This document shows, piece by piece, positions 55,374 through 64,000 of a stretch of 64,000 nucleotides of DNA. Source of the stretch: Pantoea anthophila (GTDB lineage Bacteria > Pseudomonadota > Gammaproteobacteria > Enterobacterales > Enterobacteriaceae); assembly GCF_006494375.1 (NCBI RefSeq), contig NZ_VHIZ01000050.1, forward strand, positions 1 through 64,000. Reading direction: 5' to 3'. The number at the start of each line of letters is the position of its first letter. The stretch's first letter is position 1. The notes beneath the pieces are model-generated. The model saw only the letters and a list, made by a program, of their open reading frames with translations. It was not told the DNA's origin and made no database searches. The position numbers were made by a program, and so were the translations under genes.

Positions 55374-56042
55374 ATGCGTGTTCTGGTTGTTGAAGACAAT
55401 GCCCTGCTGCGCCATCATCTCGCCGTCCAGTTACGTGACATGGGCCATCAGGTCGATGCCGCCGAAGACGCCAAAGAAGCCGACTATTTTCTTCGGGAAC
55501 ATCTGCCCGATATCGCGCTGGTGGACCTCGGTCTGCCGGATGAAGATGGCATGTCGCTGATCCGTCGCTGGCGCGGCGACGCCGTGCGCCAGCCCATTCT
55601 GGTGCTGACAGCCCGCGAAGGGTGGCAGGCCAAAGTCGAAGCGCTGGAAGCCGGTGCCGACGACTACGTGACCAAACCGTTTCATATTGAAGAGGTGGCC
55701 GCCCGGCTGCAGGCGCTGATGCGTCGCAACAGCGGTCACGCCTCGCAGATTATCGATATGGCCCCCTTTCAGGTCGATCTCTCCCGCCGGGAACTCACCG
55801 TCAATGAACAGCCGGTGAAGCTCACCGCCTTTGAGTACACCATCGTCGAGACGCTGATTCGTAACGCGGGCAAAGTGGTCAGCAAAGATTCGCTGATGCT
55901 CCAGCTCTACCCGGATGCGGAACTGCGTGAAAGCCACACCATCGACGTACTGATGGGCCGCCTGCGCAAAAAGATTCTAGCGCTGCACCCCACTGACGTG
56001 ATCGCCACCGTGCGTGGCCAGGGTTACCGCTTTGATCTCTGA
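55374..56042 (+). CDS. phoP: response regulator PhoP
   Basis: A 222-residue OmpR-type regulator. The receiver domain has the acidic pair E7-D8, phospho-acceptor D51 ([12 protein letters not shown]) and K101 (DDYVTKPF). The C-terminal winged helix includes [20 protein letters not shown] and [23 protein letters not shown] stands 6 bases before the ATG. It is cotranscribed with phoQ, with a 2-base gap. Confidence 0.97.
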   Translation: MRVLVVEDNALLRHHLAVQLRDMGHQVDAAEDAKEADYFLREHLPDIALVDLGLPDEDGMSLIRRWRGDAVRQPILVLTAREGWQAKVEALEAGADDYVTKPFHIEEVAARLQALMRRNSGHASQIIDMAPFQVDLSRRELTVNEQPVKLTAFEYTIVETLIRNAGKVVSKDSLMLQLYPDAELRESHTIDVLMGRLRKKILALHPTDVIATVRGQGYRFDL

Positions 56043-56044
56043 CC

Positions 56045-57505
56045 ATGTCCTGGTTTAATCGTTATCGCCCGATTTCGCTGCGCGCCCGCTTTCTGCTGGC
56101 CTCCGCAGCGATTGTTCTGTTTCTCTCCCTCTCTTACGGCATGGTCGCGGTGATTGGCTATGTGGTGAGCTTTGATAAAAACACCTATCGCGTCATGCGT
56201 GGTGAGAGCAACCTCTTCTTTACGCTGGCGCAATGGCATGACAACAAGCTCACCATCGCCCAGCCGGAGCGGATGACGCTCAACTTCCCGACGCTGGTGT
56301 TTATCTACGACGAGCGCGGCAAGCTGCTGTGGCAGCAGCGCGACGTTCCGGATATCCGCAAAAAGATCCGCCATGAATGGCTGCTGAAGCCCGATTTTTA
56401 CGAGATTGACACCAGCAACCGCACCAGCATGCTGGCGATGGGGAACAACCTGAATGCGCAGCGACGCCTCAACGACTGGGATAACGACAGCAACGATACC
56501 TTTACCCACTCGGTGGCTGTCAACCGTTACGATGCCACCACCAATCTGCCTGCGCTCACCATCGTGGTGGTCGACTCGATCCCGCAGGAGCTTCAGCACT
56601 CGGACGTGGTCTGGTCGTGGTTCAGCTACGTGCTGGCCGCCAACCTGATCCTGATTGTTCCGTTGCTGTGGCTGGCCGCGCACTGGAGTCTGCGGCCAAT
56701 CGGTGCGCTGACTCAGCAGGTGCGTGAACTGGAGACCAGTCAGCGCGAAAACCTGGACGACAATCCCCCACAGGAGCTGCGCAGCCTGGTGCGCAATCTC
56801 AATCTGCTGCTGACCAATGAGCGGCAGCGTTATACCCGCTATCGCACCACCCTCTCAGACCTGACCCACAGCCTGAAAACGCCGCTGGCCGTGTTGCAGA
56901 GTACGCTGCGCTCGTTGCGCAACGGCAAAGAGCTGACGGTGGAAGAGGCAGAACCGGTGATGCTGGAGCAGATCAGTCGTATCTCGCAGCAGGTCGGATA
57001 TTACCTGCACCGCGCCAGTATGCAGGCCGATCACAATCCGCTGCAGCGCGATCTGCATTCGGTCTCTGGCCTGCTCGACAGCCTCTGTTCGGCCCTGAAT
57101 AAAGTCTATCAGCGTAAGGGCGTGGCGATTACCCTGGATATCTCCCCGGAGCTGACCTTTGTGGGTGACCAGAATGACTTTATGGAAGTACTGGGCAACG
57201 TGCTCGATAACGCCTGCAAATATTGCCTGGAATTTATCGAAGTGAGCGCGTTTCAGAGCGACAAGGCGCTGCATCTCTATATCGATGACGATGGCCCGGG
57301 CATCCCTGAAAGCAAGCGTGACCTGGTGTTTGTTCGCGGACAGCGGGCCGATACGCTGCGTCCCGGCCAGGGATTAGGTCTGGCCGTGGTGCGCGACATT
57401 CTTGAGCAGTATGAAGGTAACGTCATCGCCTCCGGCAGTGCACTCGGCGGAACCCGCATGGAAGTGATCTTTCAGCGGCAGGAAGTCGAACATCGCCGCG
57501 AGTAG
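56045..57505 (+). CDS. phoQ: sensor histidine kinase PhoQ
   Basis: A 486-residue membrane kinase that senses low Mg2+, acid and cationic peptides. Membrane helices lie at about 15-42 and 193-213, enclosing a periplasmic PAS-like domain. A HAMP segment follows, then the phospho-acceptor His275 in [18 protein letters not shown]-lid motifs are [21 protein letters not shown] and GQGLGLAVV. The acidic surface patch that binds Mg2+ in E. coli (a run of seven acidic or Ala residues near 148-154) is here diluted to DWDNDSND. Confidence 0.97.
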   Translation: MSWFNRYRPISLRARFLLASAAIVLFLSLSYGMVAVIGYVVSFDKNTYRVMRGESNLFFTLAQWHDNKLTIAQPERMTLNFPTLVFIYDERGKLLWQQRDVPDIRKKIRHEWLLKPDFYEIDTSNRTSMLAMGNNLNAQRRLNDWDNDSNDTFTHSVAVNRYDATTNLPALTIVVVDSIPQELQHSDVVWSWFSYVLAANLILIVPLLWLAAHWSLRPIGALTQQVRELETSQRENLDDNPPQELRSLVRNLNLLLTNERQRYTRYRTTLSDLTHSLKTPLAVLQSTLRSLRNGKELTVEEAEPVMLEQISRISQQVGYYLHRASMQADHNPLQRDLHSVSGLLDSLCSALNKVYQRKGVAITLDISPELTFVGDQNDFMEVLGNVLDNACKYCLEFIEVSAFQSDKALHLYIDDDGPGIPESKRDLVFVRGQRADTLRPGQGLGLAVVRDILEQYEGNVIASGSALGGTRMEVIFQRQEVEHRRE

Positions 57506-57562
57506 AAAAGCCGCCGGGCTGTTATACTTGCTGGCATTTACAGCCCTAAGCGGAACTCTTTT

Positions 57563-58687
57563 ATGGACTATCAGCTCGATCTTAACTGGCCCGATTTTAT
57601 TCAGCGCTACTGGCAGAAACGCCCGGTGGTGCTGAAGCGTGGCTTTAAAGACTTTGTCGATCCGATTTCACCGGATGAACTGGCCGGACTGGCGATGGAA
57701 AACGAGGTGGATAGCCGCCTTGTCAGCCATCAGGATGGCAAATGGCAGGTCAGCCACGGCCCGTTTGAGAGCTACGATCACCTGGGCGAGAACAACTGGT
57801 CGCTGCTGGTACAGGCGGTCAATCACTGGCACGAACCCTCTGCTGCGCTGATGCGCCCTTTCCGTTTCCTGCCTGACTGGCGCATTGATGACCTGATGGT
57901 GTCATTTGCTGTGCCTGGCGGCGGCGTCGGCCCCCATTTTGATCAGTACGATGTCTTTATTATTCAGGGAACCGGTCGCCGTCGCTGGCGTGTCGGTGAA
58001 AAAGTGCCGATGAAGCAGCACTGCCCGCATCCCGATCTGCTGCAGGTTGAGCCGTTCGACGCCATCATTGATGAAGAGCTGGAGCCGGGCGATATCCTCT
58101 ACATTCCACCAGGATTCCCGCACGAAGGCTATTCGCTGGAGAACGCCCTGAACTACTCTGTCGGTTTCCGTGCCCCCAGTGGCCGGGAGCTCATCAGCGG
58201 CTTTGCGGATTATGCTCTGGCGAATGAGCTGGGCGGCCTGCGCTTCAGCGATCCGGATGTCCCGGCGCGTGAATGCCCGTCGCAGATCCTGCCACAGGAG
58301 ATTGAAGGTGTGCGTCAGCTGATGCTGGATGTCGTTAACCAGCCGGAGCATTTCGCGCACTGGTTTGGCGAATTTATTTCGCAGTCGCGCCATGAGCTTG
58401 ATGTGGCGCCGCCGGAGCCGCCTTATCAGCCTGATGAAATTTATGATGCGCTGCAGCAGGGCGATGCCCTGAGCCGCCTGGGCGGCCTGCGTGTATTAAC
58501 GGTTGGCGATGCGGTGTATGTCAACGGTGAGCGGGTCGAATGTTCACGCCCTGAGGTGATGGCGGTGCTGGCGCATCACTCCCGCATCACGCTGGATGAC
58601 CTGGGCGATGCGCTGGATGATCCGGCAGTGCTGGCGCAGATCGCCGGTCTGGTGAATGCCGGATACTGGTATTTTGGTGACGAATAA
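57563..58687 (+). CDS. roxA: ribosomal oxygenase RoxA (50S L16 arginine hydroxylase)
   Basis: A 374-residue JmjC-type Fe(II)/2-oxoglutarate oxygenase, E. coli YcfD, which hydroxylates Arg81 of ribosomal protein L16. Iron ligands are H125 and D127 (GPHFDQYDVF) and H187 (FPHEGYS), the same numbers as in E. coli. The C-terminal winged-helix part ends NAGYWYFGDE. It follows phoPQ by 57 bases, in the same orientation. Confidence 0.95.
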   Translation: MDYQLDLNWPDFIQRYWQKRPVVLKRGFKDFVDPISPDELAGLAMENEVDSRLVSHQDGKWQVSHGPFESYDHLGENNWSLLVQAVNHWHEPSAALMRPFRFLPDWRIDDLMVSFAVPGGGVGPHFDQYDVFIIQGTGRRRWRVGEKVPMKQHCPHPDLLQVEPFDAIIDEELEPGDILYIPPGFPHEGYSLENALNYSVGFRAPSGRELISGFADYALANELGGLRFSDPDVPARECPSQILPQEIEGVRQLMLDVVNQPEHFAHWFGEFISQSRHELDVAPPEPPYQPDEIYDALQQGDALSRLGGLRVLTVGDAVYVNGERVECSRPEVMAVLAHHSRITLDDLGDALDDPAVLAQIAGLVNAGYWYFGDE

Positions 58688-58709
58688 CCGGTAGGCCGCT
58701 TACGGAATC

Positions 58710-58745
58710 AGGCTCTCTGCCCCTCAGGTCAGAGAGCCTTCTCTC
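58710..58745. terminator. hairpin between convergent roxA and pepT
   Basis: 10-base arms AGGCTCTCTG (58710-58719) and CAGAGAGCCT (58730-58739), followed by TCTCT on the plus strand. Confidence 0.8.
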
Positions 58746-58746
58746 A

Positions 58747-59976
58747 TTATCCCTTCTTCTGCGCTGCCAGTTCTGACAGACGCACAATCACTTCCACCGT
58801 TTTCGCCATGATGTTCAGCGAGGCGAACTCGTGCTTGCCGTGATAGTTGTAGCCCCCGGTAAAGATGTTCGGACAGGGCAGCCCTTTCCACGACAGCGAC
58901 GACCCATCAGTGCCGCCACGAATCGGTTTCACCACCGGTTCAATGCCGCAGTCACGCATCGCCTGCAGGGCCAGGTCAATGATATGCGGGAACGGCTCGA
59001 CCTTTTCACGCATGTTGCGATAGCTGTTGGTGATCTCAACGGTGACGGAGCAGTCAGGATGCAGGGTTTTATTGATCTCCGCAGCGATCTGCAGCAGCGT
59101 CTGTTTCCGCTGTTCAAAGCTTTCCGTTTCAAAGTCACGGATAATGTAGAGCATCTCGGCGTGCTCGACGCTGCCCTTGATCTGATGCAGATGGTAGAAG
59201 CCCTCGTAGCCGTCGGTGAACTGCGGTTTCTCACGGGCCGGTACCGCCGCGTGGAACTGATTTGCCAGCTCCAGCGCATTCACCATCACCCCTTTGGCGG
59301 AGCCAGGGTGGACGTTGTTGCCGACGATGCGGACCGTGGCCGAGGCGGCATTGAAGTTCTCATATTCGAATTCACCCAGATCGCTGCCATCAATAGTGTA
59401 GGCCCAGTCGGCGGCGAAGCCTTCCACATCAAAGTGAGAGGTGCCGCGTCCGATCTCTTCGTCAGGCGTAAAGGCCACGCGGATCGCCCCGTGCGGCGTA
59501 TCACTCGCCGCCAGCTGCGCCATCGCCGTCATAATCTCTGCAATGCCCGCTTTGTCATCCGCACCGAGCAGGGTTTTGCCGTCGGTGGTAATCAGCGTAT
59601 GACCGATCAATTTGTGCAGCACCGGGAACATGACCGGCGACAGGATCTCATTGCCACTTCCCAGCGCGATGTCACCGCCGCGATAGTTTTCAATGATCTG
59701 GGGATTCACATGCTTCGCCGTGAAATCAGGCGACGTATCCATGTGGGAGATGAAACCGATGACCGGGGTGGGCCAGTCGACATTGGCGGGCAGCGTGCCC
59801 ATAACACAGCAGTGATCGCTTAAGGTGACATCGACAAATCCCAGCGCCAGCAGCTCTTCCTGCAGCTGCCGTGCCAGCGTCCACTGCCCTTCGCTGCTGG
59901 GCACCTGGCGCGCCTGCGGCTTAGCCTGAGTTTCAACGGCCACATAACTTAAAAAGCGCTCAAGTAACTGTTCCAT
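58747..59976 (-). CDS. pepT: peptidase T (aminotripeptidase)
   Basis: A 409-residue M20B zinc aminopeptidase that removes the N-terminal residue of tripeptides in the cytoplasm. Zinc and catalytic motifs are [12 protein letters not shown] (His and Asp), [31 protein letters not shown] (Glu-Glu) and [12 protein letters not shown]. Length matches E. coli PepT. It converges with roxA. Confidence 0.97.
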   Translation of the reverse strand: MEQLLERFLSYVAVETQAKPQARQVPSSEGQWTLARQLQEELLALGFVDVTLSDHCCVMGTLPANVDWPTPVIGFISHMDTSPDFTAKHVNPQIIENYRGGDIALGSGNEILSPVMFPVLHKLIGHTLITTDGKTLLGADDKAGIAEIMTAMAQLAASDTPHGAIRVAFTPDEEIGRGTSHFDVEGFAADWAYTIDGSDLGEFEYENFNAASATVRIVGNNVHPGSAKGVMVNALELANQFHAAVPAREKPQFTDGYEGFYHLHQIKGSVEHAEMLYIIRDFETESFEQRKQTLLQIAAEINKTLHPDCSVTVEITNSYRNMREKVEPFPHIIDLALQAMRDCGIEPVVKPIRGGTDGSSLSWKGLPCPNIFTGGYNYHGKHEFASLNIMAKTVEVIVRLSELAAQKKG

Positions 59977-60150
59977 ATCCCATCCTTTAAAAGTGCTGTG
60001 CGGTATTATTCACCGATCGGCCTGTCACAACGTTGCGTAAAATCATCAGCAGACAGGTTAGCGCTGTCGCTGACCTTCAGCAAAGTAATAAGCCCGAAAA
60101 AAACGCCGGATGACGAGATTGTTGCATCGGGTCAGACATCGTCGATAACA

Positions 60151-60176
60151 ACAGGGGCGGCCATCGCCGCCCCTGT
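60151..60176. terminator. strong hairpin directly behind cobB
   Basis: 11-base perfect arms ACAGGGGCGGC (60151-60161) and GCCGCCCCTGT (60166-60176), loop CATC. It begins at the base after the cobB stop. The T run is short on both strands (TTTATT on the plus strand). Confidence 0.8.
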
Positions 60177-61010
60177 TTATTTATAAAGACCGCGCAGTAG
60201 CTTATGCACGAACTCCGGCACCACTTCACTCGCCAGGCCGTAATGCCGCTCGGCAAACTCGTTGCCCACCTGGCTCGGCTCCAGGTTCAGCTCAACGGTA
60301 TGCGCGCCCTGCAGTCTGGCTTCGTGAACAAAGCCCGCCGCCGGATAGACGTGGCCCGAGGTGCCGATGGCGATAAAATAGTCGGCCTGCTCCAGCGCCT
60401 GATAAATCTGCTCCATGCCCAGCGGCATCTCACCAAACCAGACCACGTGCGGTCGAAGTGCGGAGGGAAACTGGCAGCAGGTGCAGCGATCGTCAGGGGT
60501 GATATCGCCGCTCCACTCAATCACCTGGCCGCTGGTCACACAGCGCACTTTTAACAGCTCGCCGTGCATATGCAGCACCCGGCTGTTTCCGGCGCGCTCA
60601 TGCAGGTTGTCGATGTTCTGCGTGACCAGCAGAAAATTATCGCCTAACACCTGCTCCAGCTCCGCCAGCGCCAGATGGGCCGCGTTCGGCTGAATCTCTG
60701 GCTGCTGCAGCTGCTGACGGCGCGCATTGTAGAAGCGCTGCACCAGCGCGGGATCGCGCTGAAAGCCTTCCGGTGTCGCCACATCTTCTACGTGATGCTC
60801 TTCCCACAGACCGTCAGCCGCGCGAAATGTACGAATGCCGGACTCGGCGGAAATACCTGCGCCGGTCAGGATCACCACATGCGGCAGAGGGTGGGCGGCC
60901 AGTTCGGCCTGACGATCGCGCTCAAATATGCGCTGACGAAAGCGCTGATGCACTTTTCGCCGGGTTTTCTTCAGGCGGGCAAGTCGTATGCGGCGACGTG
61001 GTGTTCGCAT
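60177..61010 (-). CDS. cobB: NAD-dependent protein deacylase, sirtuin CobB
   Basis: A 277-residue sirtuin. The NAD loop is [17 protein letters not shown] and the catalytic His149 lies in VLHMHGEL. The zinc site includes KVRCVTSG and CTCCQ. Y94 and R97 (FYNARRQQ) match the residues that give E. coli CobB its desuccinylase activity. The N-terminal basic extension of about 35 residues fits the long CobB isoform. In E. coli nagK lies between lolE and cobB; here it does not. Confidence 0.95.
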   Translation of the reverse strand: MRTPRRRIRLARLKKTRRKVHQRFRQRIFERDRQAELAAHPLPHVVILTGAGISAESGIRTFRAADGLWEEHHVEDVATPEGFQRDPALVQRFYNARRQQLQQPEIQPNAAHLALAELEQVLGDNFLLVTQNIDNLHERAGNSRVLHMHGELLKVRCVTSGQVIEWSGDITPDDRCTCCQFPSALRPHVVWFGEMPLGMEQIYQALEQADYFIAIGTSGHVYPAAGFVHEARLQGAHTVELNLEPSQVGNEFAERHYGLASEVVPEFVHKLLRGLYK

Positions 61011-61125
61011 AAAATCTCCTGGCGTAGCAGCTGCGGCGAGCTGCTCTGAACAGATTCCGGGTAAACATCACCCGATAGTAACGGTTGCCGGGGGCAGAAC
61101 CCCATAGCAAAGGTCTTAAACAAAA

Positions 61126-61150
61126 GCGGCGCGATAATCACTCGCGCCGC
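61126..61150 (-). terminator. Rho-independent terminator of the lol operon
   Basis: 9-base arms GCGGCGCGA (61126-61134) and TCGCGCCGC (61142-61150). On the minus strand the stem is followed by TTTTG. It lies 7 bases behind the lolE stop. Confidence 0.88.
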
Positions 61151-61156
61151 ATTGTG

Positions 61157-62401
61157 CTACTGACCGCTTAAAACCCGAGCCGGGTCAATGCGGCTGGCGC
61201 GTCTGGCGGGATACCAGCTCGCCAGCAGACTCAACAGAATCGCAGTAATCAGTACTGAGAACACATCAATCCAGTGCAGTTCCGACGGCAGAAAGTCGAT
61301 GAAGTAAATATCGCCCGCCAGCAGATGATGACCGGTGATCGACTCCAGTCCGCGCACCAGTTTCGTCAGGTTCAGCGCCACCAGCACGCCCGCGACCACG
61401 CCGCTGACGCTGCCCAGCAGACCTGCCAGCAGCCCGTACCAGATAAAGATGGCACGGATCAGCCGGTCTTTGGCACCCAGGGTACGCAGGACCGCAATGT
61501 CGCTGCTCTTATCTTTCACCGCCATCACCAGCGTGGAGACGATGTTGAAGCAGGCGACGCCAATCACCAGTACCATCGCCAGATACATAATGGCGCGGAT
61601 CATCTGAATGTCGCGGTACATGTAGCCGTAAGTGCCGATCCAGCTCTTAATGTAGACGTAAGAGCGGGTCGCCTCACCGGCCTCGCGCACCAGCTTAACG
61701 GCCTGGAACGGGTCGGTCATCTTCAGGGCGATGCCGGAGACGCTCTCCCCCATCTCCAGATAGTGCTGGGCATCAGCCAGCGGCACCAGCGCCAGGCTGT
61801 GATCGAGCATACCGCTGAGTTGCAGGATGCCGCTCACCTGCAGCCGGATGCGTTTTGGCTGCAGCAGTTTATTATCACCATCGTTATTCGGGATCATGAT
61901 GGTGATCCAGTCGCCCTGCTTCACATTCAGCGATTTGGCAATGCCGCCGCCGAGGATGATCTGCTGTTTACCGGCGGCAAAGGAGGACCAGGCGTTGTCT
62001 GCCACAAACTGCGGCAGCGCGCTCAGGCGCGGCTCCTGTGCCGGATCGACGCCCTTGACCTGCAGCGCTTCCAGCCGGGCTCCGCTCTCAATCAGGCCGG
62101 TGAAGTTAACGTAGGGGGCGGCGGCGGCAATGCCGGGCACCTTTTCAATCGGAGCGATCATCGATTGCCAGTGCTGAAACGGCTGATTCACCGCCTCGAT
62201 CTCACCGTGCGGCACCACCGCCAAAATGCGGTTATTCAGTTCACGCTCAAAGCCATTCATGGCGCTCAGACCGATAATCAGCACCGCCACGCCCAGGGCA
62301 ATACCGATGGTGGAGATCACCGAAATCAGCGACACCATGCCGCCCCGGCGGCGTCCGCGGCTGAAGCGCAGGCCCAGCAACAGGGATAACGACGAACCCA
62401 T
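61157..62401 (-). CDS. lolE: lipoprotein-release transporter permease LolE
   Basis: A 414-residue inner-membrane permease of the LolCDE ABC transporter, which pulls outer-membrane lipoproteins from the inner membrane. One membrane helix lies at about residues 25-48, then a large periplasmic domain, then three helices from about 270 on. The C-terminus ends in [20 protein letters not shown], the FtsX-like family signature. Its ATG overlaps the lolD stop. A terminator follows. LolE pairs with LolC, whose 3' part lies at the right edge. Confidence 0.96.
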   Translation of the reverse strand: MGSSLSLLLGLRFSRGRRRGGMVSLISVISTIGIALGVAVLIIGLSAMNGFERELNNRILAVVPHGEIEAVNQPFQHWQSMIAPIEKVPGIAAAAPYVNFTGLIESGARLEALQVKGVDPAQEPRLSALPQFVADNAWSSFAAGKQQIILGGGIAKSLNVKQGDWITIMIPNNDGDNKLLQPKRIRLQVSGILQLSGMLDHSLALVPLADAQHYLEMGESVSGIALKMTDPFQAVKLVREAGEATRSYVYIKSWIGTYGYMYRDIQMIRAIMYLAMVLVIGVACFNIVSTLVMAVKDKSSDIAVLRTLGAKDRLIRAIFIWYGLLAGLLGSVSGVVAGVLVALNLTKLVRGLESITGHHLLAGDIYFIDFLPSELHWIDVFSVLITAILLSLLASWYPARRASRIDPARVLSGQ

Positions 62402-63105
62402 TACACCGCTCCTGCCAGGGTGAGCCGATCGCTTAACTGCCCGTCACGCATCTCCATCTGACGCGTCATGCGTTTTGCCAGCATCAGATCGTGGGTCACC
62501 ACCAGAAAGGCGGTGCCCTGACGGACGTTCAGTTCGCCCAGCAGTTCAAAAATGGCGTCGGCGTTGCGCGCATCGAGGTTGCCGGTAGGCTCATCCGCCA
62601 TCACCAGTCGGGGACGGTTGACCAGCGCACGGGCAATCGCCACACGCTGACGCTCGCCGCCGGAAAGCTCAGAGGGCCGGTGCGCGGCGCGATGGTCCAG
62701 CCCGACCGCGGCCAGCATTTCACGGGCGCGATCCTGCGCTTCCGCTTTGGCGGTTTTGCCAATCAGCAGCGGCATCGCCACATTCTCCAGCGCGCTGAAG
62801 TCCGGCAGCAGATGATGGAACTGATAGATAAAGCCCAGCTCGCGGTTGCGCAGTTCGGCTTTGGCGGAGGAGGACATCGCATTGAGTGACTGGCCGTCGA
62901 AGACCACATCGCCAGAGGTTGGCGCATCCAGGCCGCCGAGCAGATGCAGCAGCGTACTCTTACCGGAACCGGAGCTGCCGACAATCGCCATCAGTTCACC
63001 CGGCTGGAGGCTGAAAGCCACGTTGCGCAGCACATCGGTCTGCACGCTGCCTTCCTGATAGCGTTTGCACAGGTCGCGACACTGCAACAAAGGAGAGTTA
63101 CTCAT
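62401..63105 (-). CDS. lolD: lipoprotein-release ATPase LolD
   Basis: A 234-residue ABC ATPase powering LolCDE. Walker A is GSSGSGKS, the ABC signature [15 protein letters not shown] and Walker [14 protein letters not shown], with the H-loop His in [11 protein letters not shown]. Its start overlaps the lolC stop by 8 bases and its end overlaps lolE, so the operon is tightly coupled. Confidence 0.97.
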   Translation of the reverse strand: MSNSPLLQCRDLCKRYQEGSVQTDVLRNVAFSLQPGELMAIVGSSGSGKSTLLHLLGGLDAPTSGDVVFDGQSLNAMSSSAKAELRNRELGFIYQFHHLLPDFSALENVAMPLLIGKTAKAEAQDRAREMLAAVGLDHRAAHRPSELSGGERQRVAIARALVNRPRLVMADEPTGNLDARNADAIFELLGELNVRQGTAFLVVTHDLMLAKRMTRQMEMRDGQLSDRLTLAGAV

Positions 63106-64000
63106 AACGTAAAGCCTCAGCGGGTTGAACGGCGGCAGCGCGCCATGAAGGATAAAGCGTAGACAGCAGCGCCACGACCATCGCGCTGAGGGCGATGGTC
63201 ACCACCTGCCACGGATTAATATCGACCGGCAATGCTGCGCCATCCAGGAACAGGCCAATGACCGGCATTAAGGTGTTGAGCTGGCTGGCGAGCAGCACGC
63301 CCAGCAGGGTGCCGAGCAGCGTGCCGATAATACCGGCGCTGGCTCCCTGAACCATAAACACCGCCACAATCTGCCGGCGCGTCAGGCCCTGGGTTTGCAG
63401 GATCGCCACTTCGCCCTGCTTCTCCATGATCAGCAGGCCCAGCGATGTAATGATGTTAAAGGCGGCGACGGCGATGATCAGGCTCAGCAGCAGGCCCATC
63501 ATGTTCTTCTCCATACGCACCGCCTGAAAGAGATCGCCTTTGCGCTCGCGCCAGTCTTTCCAGACCAGGCCCGCCGGCAGCGTCTGCTGGCTCAGGCTGT
63601 CAACCTCAAGCGGTTTGTCGAGCCAGAGTCGCCAGCCGGTGATATTCCCGGCCGGATAGCGCATGACACGCGACGCATCCTGAAGATTGACCAGGATCTG
63701 ATAACCATCGACTTCGCTGTTGGCAGCATAGGTGCCCGCCACGGTAAACAGGCGCTGGCTCGGCACGCGGCCCATCGGCGTAAACTGGCTGACAGACGGC
63801 ACCATCAGACGCAGCTGGTCGCCGCGTTTAACGCCCAGCTGAGAGGCCAGCTGTTCCCCGAGGATGACATTGTACTGCCCGGCCTGCAGGACGCGCTGAT
63901 CGGTGTTGACCAGAAACGGCGTCAGCGGATCTTTCTCATCCGGCGCGATACCGAGCATCACCCCGACCGAGACGCTGTGCGGGCTTTGCAACACCACATT
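63098..64000 (-). CDS. lolC: lipoprotein-release permease LolC, 5' part beyond window
   Basis: About 300 C-terminal residues are visible; the start lies past base 64000. The visible part includes the periplasmic domain end and three C-terminal membrane helices ([22 protein letters not shown], near the middle, and two more), closing with [19 protein letters not shown], the FtsX/LolC-type C-terminus. Its stop overlaps lolD by 8 bases. It forms the heterodimeric permease with LolE. Confidence 0.95.
   Translation of the reverse strand, partial: NVVLQSPHSVSVGVMLGIAPDEKDPLTPFLVNTDQRVLQAGQYNVILGEQLASQLGVKRGDQLRLMVPSVSQFTPMGRVPSQRLFTVAGTYAANSEVDGYQILVNLQDASRVMRYPAGNITGWRLWLDKPLEVDSLSQQTLPAGLVWKDWRERKGDLFQAVRMEKNMMGLLLSLIIAVAAFNIITSLGLLIMEKQGEVAILQTQGLTRRQIVAVFMVQGASAGIIGTLLGTLLGVLLASQLNTLMPVIGLFLDGAALPVDINPWQVVTIALSAMVVALLSTLYPSWRAAAVQPAEALRYE

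Noticed and set aside
61274-62389. 371-codon plus-strand frame opposite lolE
   Set aside because: His/Gln/Arg-rich shadow of lolE without its own start signals.

Overview
The window looks like a chromosomal segment of a plant- or environment-associated member of the Enterobacterales, most likely Erwiniaceae (Pantoea or Erwinia type). This rests on Enterobacteriaceae-like core gene order (ghrA-ycdX-ycdY, treA, ymgE-ycgR, emtA-ldcA, icd-rluE-nudJ-mnmA-hflD-purB-phoPQ-roxA, pepT, cobB, lolEDC), GC-rich codon use, and a T6SS layout seen in Pantoea. No database search was run, so the genus is an inference.

Region 1 (1-17005): most of a type VI secretion locus on the minus strand. In transcription order it has an SH3-like lipoprotein, tssJ, tssK, tssL (with OmpA-like tail), tssM, tagF, tssA, tssB, tssC, then hcp with a Tae4 amidase effector and its Tai4 immunity protein. 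FHA protein tagH, the PP2C phosphatase pppA and a truncated exported protein follow. tssE, tssF, tssG, tssH and vgrG are not in the window and presumably lie beyond the left edge. Small membrane-protein ORFs sit beside hcp and behind tai4.

Region 2 (17006-27123): about 1 kb of non-coding DNA, then an aldehyde dehydrogenase, a PmtA-like methyltransferase, a glutamine amidotransferase, an EamA exporter, a CoA-transferase, an orphan antitoxin-like HTH protein and the ghrA-ycdX-ycdY cluster. Here the last 194 bp of ycdX are present twice, about 97% identical by eye. Between the copies lies a 413-bp insert with a 67-residue membrane-protein gene and a terminator-like hairpin directly behind ycdX. 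This is the clearest structural anomaly in the window and looks like the scar of an element integrated at the ycdX 3' end.

Region 3 (27334-41878): periplasmic trehalase, a Fur-box-preceded TonB-dependent siderophore receptor, a methyltransferase, YmgE and YcgR, and an MscS-type channel. Next comes a small carbohydrate operon (split transketolase plus FGGY kinase) divergent from a SorC-family regulator, with two matching AT-rich palindromes between them. emtA, ldcA and a metallo-beta-lactamase-fold hydrolase end this stretch.

Region 4 (41879-49248): mostly small or poorly known proteins: a GNAT enzyme, exported and lipoprotein genes, a periplasmic Ppx/GppA-like protein and an ElaB-type stress protein. 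Two family-9 glycosyltransferases lie outside any visible LPS locus behind an AT-rich leader, and a YmgB-like small protein follows.

Region 5 (49480-64000): conserved housekeeping genes icd, rluE, nudJ, mnmA, hflD, purB, phoP-phoQ, roxA, pepT, cobB, lolE, lolD and a truncated lolC. cobB directly follows lolE; the nagK gene found between them in E. coli is absent.
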